DNA from: Chromera velia
Taxonomy: Eukaryota; Sar; Chromeraceae
Reading direction: 5' to 3'
Assembly (NCBI GenBank): GCA_018398765.1
Contig: JAHBMJ010005861.1
Location: 38,610-59,339, forward strand
DNA: 20,730 bases
The notes beneath the pieces are model-generated. The model searched no databases, was not told where the DNA came from, and saw only the letters and a list, made by a program, of their open reading frames with translations. Shown here piece after piece: positions 1 to 7,952 of this stretch (positions are counted from its first letter, which is position 1; each line of letters begins with the position of its first letter). Position numbers and translations under genes: made by a program.

Positions 1-14
1 GGGGGGGGGGGGGG
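1..14. repeat. poly-G run at the left contig edge
   Basis: Fourteen consecutive G open the window, and eleven G close it (20720-20730). Homopolymer G at both edges suggests contig ends or sequencing/assembly artefact rather than biology. I infer that the window is nearly a whole contig. Confidence 0.8.
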
Positions 15-30
15 AAGACCGGAAAAGACC

Positions 31-86
31 AATAGGAAGGAGGGAAGGAAGGAAGGAAGGAAGGAAGGAGGGAAGGAAGGAAGGAA

Positions 87-127
<41 letters not shown>

Positions 128-251
128 GGACGAAGGAAGGAAGGTAAGAAGGAAGGAAGGAAGAAAGAAAGAAAAAAGAAAGAAAGAAAGAAAGAAAGAA
201 AGAAAAGAAAAAAAAAAGAAAGAAAAAAAGAAAGAAAGAAAGAAAGAAAAA

Positions 252-286
<35 letters not shown>

Positions 287-443
287 GAACGAAGGAAGAT
301 AGAAAGGAACGAAGGAAGAAAGAAAGGGACGAACGAAGGAAGGAAGGAAGGAAGGAAGGAAGGAAGGAAGGAAGAAAGAAAAAAAAAAACGAAAGAAAGA
401 AAAGAAAACAAAAGAAAAAAAAAGAAAGGAAGGAAGGAAGGAA

Positions 444-477
<34 letters not shown>

Positions 478-478
478 G
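31..478. repeat. (GGAA)n/(GAAA)n polypurine microsatellite
   Basis: About 450 bases consist almost entirely of A and G on the plus strand, in tetranucleotide steps of GGAA and GAAA with a few interruptions (GGAC, GAAC). No reading frame of interest occurs. The tract probably marks where assembly stopped, so anything the neighbouring minus-strand exon at 807-902 needs to be complete may lie beyond it. Confidence 0.95.
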
Positions 479-806
479 CAAAAGACAAAAGAACACAACA
501 ACGAATCAGACAACGCGGGCAGGGGGGCCGAAAGGTGAGAGTTAAGCGCTCCTTGAATCTCCTCCTCCCGACAGACTTTCACGCGATCACTCGTTACTCC
601 TCTGCTGCTTCCACTCAAGACAAGAACAAAAGAAAAGAAGAAAGTATACTGCACTTCAAACAAATACATCCAACATGGCGGGCAGCGGAAAGACAGACAG
701 ACTGTATGGTTTCTTTCCCTCCTTTCCTTGAAACACTATAAGTTTCTTCTTCTCCCTTCTCACCTTCATGTGCATAACAGACAAAAAGCACATGGGACAG
801 ACAGAC

Positions 807-902
807 CTCCTGGTTGACTCCCGTTGCCAGAGAGTTCTTGTCGATTGCACCACTGATGATGTCAATCACCTCCGTTGCCTTCTCGCTGTCCATGTCCGTT
901 TT
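807..902 (-). CDS. isolated internal exon, possible LC8-type dynein light chain
   Basis: On the minus strand a pyrimidine-rich stretch (TCTCTCTTTGTGTG...TATCAG) is followed by 96 nt of open sequence and a GTCTGT donor, so both exon ends are in phase 0. The 32 residues start KTDMDSEKATEVIDIISGAI and continue DKNSLATGVNQE. The pattern D-M-x-SE followed by an amphipathic helix with A-[IL]-[DE]-K resembles the first helices of LC8/DYNLL-type dynein light chains, which bind dimeric partners in dynein motors and elsewhere. The expected following exon, with a K-[KF]-FDKKYxPTWH segment and a GRNFG strand, is not visible downstream before the (GAAA)n tract. Family assignment is by eye and tentative; the exon itself is more secure than its name. 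It could also be a decayed fragment. Confidence 0.35.
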
Positions 903-1226
903 CTGATACACGCAGACACACACAAAGAGAGAGAGAGACAGGTGTGTTCCAGTCACCTTTAGCGGGATGGCACAATGAGAGCGTCTTCAATGAAAACAGG
1001 GAGCCAACCAAGGGTCACTTCAGGTGTTGTGGAGATAGCAAGCACGCAGAATGGCAAATGGGAGGTGTGGGAGACGACCTGGCAAAGATCTGAAGGTGCA
1101 ACGCCCCTTTGAACTTTTTACGCCCCTTGGTGCAAGTCTCCGAAACTCCTTCTTTCCTTCCGTCTACGTCCAGTATCATGTCAGCACACCGCGACTGGGT
1201 CACTCAGTGGCACACACATAACTGAC
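903..1226. other. no convincing gene
   Basis: This stretch would hold upstream exons of the minus-strand exon at 807-902. A minus-strand ATG at 1177 opens a short frame (MILDVDGRKEGVSETCTKG), but I see no donor that joins it convincingly to the acceptor at 903-905. Plus-strand frames are short and unremarkable. Confidence 0.4.
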
Positions 1227-1620
1227 TTGCACTACGGCCTTGTTCATTTGCTTCTTCAAGTCGCTCGGTATTGGCCTGCCCGCCATTTTGACTCTGGATT
1301 CTTAGAACAGACTGAAACAGTTGCGCAGGACTGGATGGAGATTCTCAAAGAATCTCTGTCGGCAGCAGATGAGCCTGAACTGGTGTCGAACAATCAGGTT
1401 CAAAGACTCCGCAAAGGTCTGCAGCTACTTGGCACTTCTGAGGCACGGCGAATTCCAACAGCTGGTTGTCCTTTCTGTGCCAGCTATCTTCAGATCTGGT
1501 TCTGGGATCTGCCAGGTTTTGCCGCTCCACGATCGAACTATACACACGGTGCTCTGCCTAGAGTTTCGGGATCTCTGTGTTCGAGGAACAATCGATCAAC
1601 TTGGAAACCGATTTCTTTGA
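1227..1620 (+). pseudogene. frame-broken relic, faintly cysteamine/cysteine dioxygenase (ADO/PCO)-like
   Basis: Two plus-strand frames carry protein-like sequence in succession. The first (about 1227-1430) reads FLEQTETVAQDWMEILK... and VQRLRKGLQLL. The second, shifted by one base, takes over near 1430 and runs to a TGA at 1618-1620, reading LRHGEFQQLVVLSVPAIF, then LPLHDRTIHTVLCLEF and DLCVRG. The second part can be laid without gaps on the cupin core of plant-cysteine-oxidase/cysteamine-dioxygenase proteins (IPLHDHPGMTV...). In that alignment the second iron-binding histidine of H-D-H is replaced by arginine. No GT-AG intron of suitable phase joins the two frames, so I read it as a degenerate copy. 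The evidence is one short motif plus an upstream VQRL helix, so chance resemblance is quite possible. Confidence 0.25.
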
Positions 1621-1670
1621 CCTATAAAAAGCACAAGCTGCGAAAGAAAACAGTACGTAAAACATCGTAG

Positions 1671-2163
1671 AACCTCAGAGGAACATGCAACATTGGAAGA
1701 TATCCGCGGCCATATGCACGCGCGAACAACATGCATATATGTAGCATATCTGATTCATCGCGCCGGTTGGGGGATGCGCGCGCCTGCATGCTGCTGCATG
1801 CCCCGTGGGCCGTGGCCGCGCCGCGCGGCCGCGCGCCGTCGCCATGCACACTGAAATTGAATCAGTGCCTACATACATGTGCCTACTGAGCATCTTTACT
1901 AAGAGCACCACAATTAAGATTCATTGGAGCGATCTGAGGTTACTTCTGCTTCAAAGTCCACCTAGCCGGGCCAGCCATTTTTTACTAATCATTCCAAAAA
2001 TACAAGCATTCCTGAAAGGAGACATTGAGTGTCAGCTGACGATGATGAGACTTCGAGGTCTCCAATTTTGTTGAAAGATTTGGAACAATGAGACGGTCGG
2101 GCCGTGAGAGGGGAGAAGCAGTGGCGCGTTCTACTCTGCCCCTCTGGCTGATTCGTCTTTCAG
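1671..2163. other. intergenic, GC-rich palindromic patch
   Basis: No gene is supported here. At 1720-1850 the DNA is rich in GCATGC/TGCATG words and includes a 14-nt perfect palindrome CGCGCGGCCGCGCG at 1822-1835. At the right end, TTCGTCTTTCAG at about 2152-2163 with a pyrimidine-rich lead looks like a splice acceptor for the repeat-bearing exon that follows. Confidence 0.5.
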
Positions 2164-2612
2164 GGCTGCTTACTACGAAACTTATTTGACAGGACGACGG
2201 CCGGCCTACGGCTCCTTTGCAGACTCGCGCGGTCTGGCCGAGGATGATTTGAGGAGGGAAGAGAGACGGCGGGTCCATGGCTCCTTTGCAGACTCGCGCG
2301 GTCTGGCCGAGGATGATTTGAGGAGGGAAGAGAGACGGCGGGTCCATGGCTCCTTTGCAGACTCGCGCGGTCTGGCCGAGGATGATTTGAGGAGGGAAGA
2401 GAGACGGCGGGTCTATGGCTCCTTTGCAGACTCGCGCGGTCTGGCCGAGGATGATTTGAGGAGGGAAGAGAGACGGCGGGTCTGTGGCTCCTTTGCAGAC
2501 TCGCGCGGTCTGGCCGAGGATGATTTGAGGAGGGAAGAGAGACGGCCACAAAGACCATCCTCCAATCGAATGGATCGGTTCGGCGAGAGTGGAATGCGCT
2601 CTCTCTCTTCCT
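2164..2612 (+). CDS. probable upstream exon of the zinc-finger gene, five 23-residue repeats
   Basis: A pyrimidine-rich acceptor ending TTTCAG at 2163 is followed by an open frame reading AAYYETYLTGRRPAYGSFA and then five copies of a 23-residue unit. Each unit starts about GSFADSRGL, continues AEDDLRREERRR and ends in V plus one residue: acidic then strongly basic, probably helical. A GTGAGC donor at 2613 ends the exon with one base of a codon (phase 1), which the acceptor at 2968 completes in the same frame. A second phase-1 donor, GTAACG, sits at 2640. No in-frame ATG precedes the repeats, so the start must lie further upstream and is not identified. The opposite strand is also open across the repeats because the unit length is divisible by three. 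I prefer the plus strand because of the phase match. The link to the zinc-finger gene is inference. Confidence 0.4.
2211..2546 (+). repeat. 69-bp tandem repeat, five copies
   Basis: Units start at 2211, 2280, 2349, 2418 and 2487. The copies are nearly identical; the differences I see are single bases around the GGTCCATGG/GGTCTATGG/GGTCTGTGG junction. Every unit contains GGCTCCTTTGCAGACTCG, which has the form of a splice acceptor (pyrimidines then GCAG). The near-identity implies recent expansion or homogenisation. Confidence 0.95.
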
Positions 2613-2968
2613 GTGAGCCACGACGAGTCGGCAGAGAGGGTAACGACTCTCATTCGGCAGGGCGTCAGGTTGTCCCGACCTCTGAGGCCGACACGTTCTA
2701 TCGAGCGTGTCATTTGCGAATAAGTCAGTGACCAGTGTGCAATAAATAGCGCCTGTCGTTCTGTCGAGAATTCCCGTTTTTGCTTCCACATCACGGCTGC
2801 GTACGAGAAGGAGAGAGGGCACGCGTATGATTTCGTCTTCCAGTTTTCCAGCCGACTCCAAGTTTTCTTTTTCTTGATTCTCCCGTTCTGGTGTGTTCGT
2901 GAGCAAGAAAATGATGGTCAATGAGTGCTTCTGCTGAGTTTAGGCCTTTTCTCTTTCGTATCGTGCAG

Positions 2969-5118
2969 GCTTTGCGGAGATAGGAAAGGTGTCGGGCGGC
3001 CCCGTGACCTCAGAGGCAGCACCTCCGACGGAAGGGGGTGGCGAGATGAGCGATTCCCTCCCCGGGTGTTTTCCCGCACTTTCGCGGGAAGCAGACGGCC
3101 CTCCCTCTGCCAGCGCACAGTGGGCGCTGTGGTCGAAATTTGTGCCGGGTACCGAGAAGGGTGGGTTGGGGACGGGAAAAGCGAAGCTCAGAGAGTCTCG
3201 ACAGAGAAGGGCCGCTCTGTGGGCCCAATTTGCCGTAATCTCCAAGTGTCTGATGCCTGACCTCCACGTCATGCAAGATGGCACCGGGCCTTTGATCGTC
3301 AGATGCAGACCAGACCGAGTTTTCGAAGAAGGGGGGTTTCTGACGGTGGCGGTTGGAGACGGCCGCTATCGCACTGAAGAGATCCGTGAGTGGACAGGAT
3401 TGAACCGGAGGGAGTTCACACCTGTCATTGACAAGGCCCAGCAGGTGCGGGAAAAAGAGGAAATGGATTGTGCAGTTGCGGGTCTGGTGGAAGCATGGGG
3501 TTCTCTCACACTAGACACCAATGGGTCCCCGATGTTCCTTCCGACAGCCACTCTGCAAGCCTGGCTCACTCAGGCTTTGCAGTCTCTGAGTGAGGAAGAC
3601 CGGCGGGTGTGTGCAGGGAAGGGCAGAGGGGGGTATCAGCCTTCGCAGCAGCCCCTGGAGACCTTCTGGCTGACGGAGTTCCTCCAACAGATCAACTGCC
3701 CTGGACTCTACATCCAACCTTTCCTGGTGGCGAAGGACTATCCACGAGGAGGTGCGTGGGGGTGGAGAGATTTCTGTCTGTCAGCTGCATGTACTGTTAA
3801 CACACTCAAACGTACTTTCACGTTCACACATCTCTCCCTTTGTCATTGTGGGCTTTCTTTCAGTTATGTCTCCCTTCCAATCTTTCCTTCTCCCTTCTTC
3901 CTTCCATCCTTCCTTCCCTCCTACCCTCCTTCCTTGCTTGCTTCCGTCGTTCCTGCATTCTTCTCTGCCCTCCTTCATCAGTGCATGCATGACTTCCTTT
4001 TCCTCGACTGCTGTTTTTCGGTTTCTTGCGCATCCCCGTCGTTTTGACTTTGTCCCTCTGCCGTTCCTCTCTTTTCGAACGGCTGCTTGCCTTTCTTAAT
4101 GCGCCGTCCCCTCTTGCCTTTTTGAAAAGATACCTAACGGGAACAGCATAATTTCATGTTGCTTCTGACTTCCTCAGATTCCTCTGTCGAGCTCCCGTCG
4201 ACCCCTGCGCTCGATCTGGATCCCCGCGGTCATGTCGTGTCGCGCATTCTGAAAGGGGAGACTGAGAGGGAGGCCGTCGCGAGGCTTAACGCTGACACGT
4301 TCAGGTGTACACTGTGCGCATGGAAGTGTTCAAGTTCTCACAAGGTGAAGGAACATGTGAGGACCGACATGCATCAAAAGAACCTCCGAAACCCCCCTCC
4401 CCCGATCCCTGCCAGCCGTGTTGTGGCTGCAGTCCTTCCAGAGATCGTTTCCGATCGAATGGCGAGAGTCGGAGGGTGCCTCTGGCGTCCGACAACTCCG
4501 ATCGTTCCTCCATCAACATCACGGCGTACAGTCAAAAACTTTGTTTCTATCCGTCTGCACACGAAGAGTCCTCCCTTGTCATCAGCCCTCTCCGGGACTC
4601 TTTCCCCAGAGTCCGAGGGGGGTAGGGGCAGTGAAAGTCTCAGCAGTTCGGGGGAGAGGGCTTCTTCTCATTCGGCGCAGCCCGATAAGCCGGGCGGCCC
4701 AGAGGGGTTGCAGTCGTCCGCGGGAGAAGCAGAGAGCGCTGCAAATCCGTCGCAGCGTGTCAACCGGCCGCGGCGAGGCATCACAGCCCCTTTCCAAAGA
4801 AGAGCTCCACAACCCGAGGACAGTGAGAAAGATAGAAATCCAGATTTGGCTGGAAAGCGTCGTGCACCGCACTCAGGAAGGGAGGAGAGCGGGATTGATG
4901 GAAATGCAAAGGAAGAGCCCTGCCAAGTGCATGGGGAGCGGAAGAGGCTTCGAATGAAAGCGGTGGGAGATGAAGAGGGGGGAGAAAAGAAAGAAAAGGA
5001 GGAGCAGGGAGAAGCGAGGGAGGCAGACGGACAGGGGTCAGTGCCGTGTGGCGAGGAAGAGAAGTGCGATGAAGGCATCCATCGTCTTTTGTTGCATCGT
5101 TGGTTGATAAACCGGTGA
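2969..5118 (+). CDS. C2H2 (matrin/U1-type) zinc-finger protein; exons 2969-3751 and 4178-5118
   Basis: The acceptor TCGTATCGTGCAG (ending 2968) opens exon 2969-3751. Its donor GTGCGT at 3752 leaves one base of a codon, and the acceptor ACTTCCTCAG at 4177 supplies the other two, joining YPRG to DSSVEL without a frame change (intron 426 nt). The second exon carries one finger with Cys codons at 4306 and 4315 and His codons at 4354 and 4372, spaced C-x2-C-x12-H-x5-H. That spacing is typical of matrin/U1-type or dsRNA-binding C2H2 fingers rather than classical TFIIIA fingers, so a nucleic-acid, possibly RNA, binding role is inferred. The N-terminal part (about 3250-3750) looks globular but I do not recognise it. 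After the finger the chain is low-complexity, Ser/Pro-rich and then Lys/Glu-rich, ending HRWLINR. If the upstream exon is not used, the first ATG is at 3046. Confidence 0.65.
3752..4177 (+). other. intron of the zinc-finger gene
   Basis: The boundaries are GTGCGT...TTCCTCAG. The interior is pyrimidine-rich with a degenerate (TTCC)n tract around 3890-3960. The open frame that continues past 3751 into this region gives Ser/Phe-rich low-complexity sequence, as expected of intron read-through. Confidence 0.65.
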
Positions 5119-5399
5119 GGAGGGGTACGGATGTTGTGAAGGCTTTGGCGTTGGGTGCGAAGCTAGTGGGAGTTGGGAGGCCCGTATTGTGGGGGTTGGC
5201 AGCAGGTAGAGAAAAGGGTGTGTCTCGTGTGTTGTCAATGTTGAAGGAAGAGCTCAACACCTCTGTGCAACTTGCAGGAGCCCCCAGTGTGAGAGATCTG
5301 TCCCCTGATTTCCTTGTGATGCCTGGAATGACTCCATTTTGTCGGCCCTCTTCTCAAGGAGGGGGTGGAGGAAGAGGAATAGTTGGATCTCGATTGTGA
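5100..5399 (+). pseudogene. C-terminal fragment of an FMN-dependent alpha-hydroxyacid oxidase/dehydrogenase
   Basis: The frame reads LVDKPVRRGTDVVKALALGA, then GVGRPVLWGLAAG, VLSMLKEELNTSVQLAG and SVRDLSPDFL. This matches the last alpha/beta units of the glycolate oxidase / L-lactate dehydrogenase (cytochrome) family, whose conserved sequence there is DGGVRRGTDV...GRPVLWGLA. These enzymes oxidise 2-hydroxyacids with FMN in a TIM barrel. Only about 100 of the usual 350-plus residues are present. The DGG of the FMN-phosphate loop reads DKP, and a TGA lies in frame at 5070-5072 with no proper acceptor between. The chain ends SRL, a peroxisomal targeting (PTS1) type tripeptide used by many glycolate oxidases. 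The fragment overlaps the last 19 bases of the zinc-finger frame in another register. Codon use is T/G-rich (many TTG, GTG), unlike its neighbour. I read it as a displaced terminal-exon copy. Confidence 0.7.
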
Positions 5400-6300
5400 G
5401 TGAATTGTTGTTTTTTGAAATGATCGGAGAAGGAGGTAATGGCTTTTTGGCTTCCTGCTTCCCCTACAAGAAAAGTCAGCAACCGAATTTGTCTCGCAGT
5501 TCCGTTTGAACAGCCCGAGTTTTCCTGTCGACGCGGTCCGTCTTTCTTCAGTTCTTTCTTTCTTTCTTTCTTTCTTTCTTTTTTTTTTTCATTCCTTACT
5601 TTGTCTTCCACCATTTTCACTCCAAGGAGGTCAAGGCAGACGGTACAAAGCCTTTTCTCGAGAGGGATTCTTCTTCCGCCACTTAAAGGGATCTTTCTCC
5701 CCGTCCTGGCAAGTTCCCTGCTTGCCCCAACCCTGAAAGAGGCCCTCCGTCTGTGCACTGACGAAGGAGCTATACTGAAATAGCAAGGAGGGATTTTGCT
5801 GAACTTGTCATGCAGGTCTAGAAGAAGACGCGAAGTTCCATCTCCAAATCTTTCTCTTCCGTCTGTAACAACAGTTTCTCCTCGTTCGACCCCCCTTCTC
5901 CTCCAAAGAGCCATAAGTTCGTCCGATTTCCATTTGTAATTCTTTTGTCGCATTTCTGTTTCCCTCCCCAACCTTCGTCTCTCTTCCTTTGCCCTCCTTT
6001 GATCGTGCTCTCTATTCTTCTTTTCCATGCCTCTAACTGTTTCTTCTTCAAGTCTGCTTTCTTCATCCCTTCTAACCCTTCTTTTATTCTTTACGCTTCA
6101 AAGGCTTTCTGTGCTGCTGGTTGGGCGCCTGCAGCGGCAACGTCTTTCAGGATTAAGAAAGGGTGACGACCTCTTGAAACGGAGAAGAGAGAACAAACAC
6201 ACTCTGGTAGATGAGAAAAGAAATGGAAAGGATGCAGTGACGTGCCTTTCAATTCACTCTCTATTGCTTCTCCGAGGCTTTTCGAACGGCCTTTGCCAAT
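5400..6300. other. pyrimidine-rich region, no convincing gene
   Basis: The plus strand is dominated by T and C with a (TTTC)n tract at about 5549-5580. On the minus strand a purine-rich frame from about 6090 down to 5354 encodes a highly charged chain (EKKNREHDQRRAKEERRR..., then DELMALWRRRG) that could be a coiled-coil exon. It overlaps the microsatellite (KKERKKERKK), and I find no splice sites or homology that make it convincing. Confidence 0.4.
5549..5590. repeat. (TTTC)n microsatellite with T run
   Basis: Short run of TTTC units ending in a homopolymer T stretch. It is the reverse-complement type of the (GAAA)n repeat at the left edge. Confidence 0.9.
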
Positions 6301-6399
6301 GAAAGCATGCCAAACCGCTTTCTCTCTTCTTTTTCATGACATTTTCTACCCATGCCATTAACACAAAGAACGGAGAGCCACCACCAGACCGATGGGGAT

Positions 6400-6990
6400 A
6401 AAGCCTGCATCGATGATAATGATATGTCAAGCTCTGTAAATTATTATAGTGATTTAATACGTATATACAATTCATTGAATTCAATTCAATTCAAAAGCAT
6501 TTTTTCTTTTTATGCATGGCATTGCATGTGACTTAATTTATGTAAGTATAATGTAACTTTAGAATAGAAAAGCTCTAACTTTATTATATAGGATTTTTCC
6601 TACTCTTTTACCCAAAAAAACACGTACTTTAAAACCTATATTTACTGTCATCAACTGTTACCCAAAAACTTTTATACGGCTAGTAGTTATAAACTGTTGT
6701 TTTAAGCTAGGTTCCACGTATTTCATAAGTTTTATTTCATGTGTACAGCTCTGATATCTATCGTATATAACTTTGAATTAGTAGTACAAAATGGGATTTT
6801 ATTATAAAGCTGTGTTTCACTTTAATAACATAAATCCTAATCCTAATGCTCTAAGTTTAAACTACCACTGGCAGACATCCTTTTCGTAAATCGTGATCGT
6901 GAACGTTTTCCCACTCAAAACCGAAAAAAGACTTAAAAATTTTATATATCATACCTAATTATACCCATTACTATTATAGTGGCCCGGAAT
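6400..6990. other. AT-rich island 1
   Basis: Base composition changes sharply to AT-rich here, with many stop codons in all frames and no recognisable gene or RNA. It shares the 11-mer TACGTATATAC (6458-6468) with the second island (13445-13455). It ends abruptly near 6980 at a GC-rich segment (GGGGGCAGCCCCTGAGGG, 7006-7023). Such islands could be old mobile-element remnants or intergenic spacers; I cannot tell which. Confidence 0.6.
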
Positions 6991-7209
6991 TCAAGCAGAC
7001 TCGGAGGGGGCAGCCCCTGAGGGCTAGGGAGGGGGCATTCAAAAAGACTTCAGCGAGGATTAATAGAACTGGTAATAGAATCGATTGATGGAAGGATGGA
7101 TTGGAAATCGTTTTGCTAGCTGTGTTTTTGATCGAGTTTGTTGATTTCGCTTTCCGGTCCATTCGCACGGAGTGCGTCAGATTTCTTTAAAGAATCACGT
7201 ACATGCATG

Positions 7210-7327
7210 CACGCACACACACACACACACACACACAAGGTGTCACGGGCGGAGAATCGTCGGAGAGATAGATGGAGAAGAGAAGTCCGTAGCTAGGTCC
7301 GCACACACACACGCAGAGAGAGGGAGA

Positions 7328-7378
<51 letters not shown>

Positions 7379-7598
7379 CGAAAGGCAGGCAGACAGACAG
7401 ACAGACAGACAGGCAGACAGAGAGACAGAGAGACAGACAGACAGACAGGCAGACTTACAGACAGACAGACAGGCAGGCAGACAGACAGACAAGAGAGACG
7501 CAGAGTCATAGAGAGACAGCTGGACAGATCGAAAGACAGACAATATGTTTCTTCTTCTTCTCCCTCCTTAGACAGACAGACAGACAGACAGACACACA

Positions 7599-7636
<38 letters not shown>

Positions 7637-7640
7637 CAGA
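7210..7640. repeat. compound microsatellite (CA)n-(GA)n-(GACA)n-(CA)n-(GA)n
   Basis: In order: (CA)n at about 7210-7236, a short unique stretch, (GA)n at about 7315-7378, a long (GACA)n/(GGCA)n block at about 7385-7492, unique sequence, (GACA)n at 7570-7591, (CA)n at 7592-7615 and (GA)n to 7637. The long open frames across it on both strands are products of the repeat and do not indicate genes. Confidence 0.95.
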
Positions 7641-7952
7641 AATGGAGGGGAAGAAAGGGAGGGAGGGAAAGCGACAGTCCCAGCGACAGCCGACCGAGCG
7701 GCTGACAGACTGCGGAGAGAAATATCGATACGCACTGAGACTCTGATTGGTACTGGACGGATCTCAATTTATGCAGACAATCACACACAGTGCTTGACGC
7801 ACCCTCCAACCCAATCAGTTCAGGATGATCCGTTGACTGACAGACTGGGCGTTCCATGCAGCACATTCATCAATCACGAAATTGATGGAATGGATGGTCT
7901 ATTGTATTCTATTTCTGGTAGTCTGATCTGCCTGTCAGTCAAATCACGGAGG
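7641..7952. other. 3' flank of the methyltransferase gene
   Basis: Short sequence between the microsatellite block and the methyltransferase stop codon. I see no gene. It presumably includes the 3' untranslated region of the minus-strand gene. Confidence 0.5.

Noticed and set aside
535..741. 68-codon plus-strand frame next to the (GAAA)n tract
   Set aside because: Begins with GTG, low-complexity flank, and shows no similarity to any family I know.
1985..2921. Two long minus-strand frames (269 and 253 codons) across the 69-bp repeat
   Set aside because: They stay open because the repeat length is divisible by three. Their flanks lack splice support, whereas the plus strand has phase-matched junctions. 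Strand choice is still not proven.
7172..7866. Long frames of Cys/Leu/Ser or Arg/Glu/Asp repeats on both strands
   Set aside because: They are translations of (CA)n, (GA)n and (GACA)n microsatellites.
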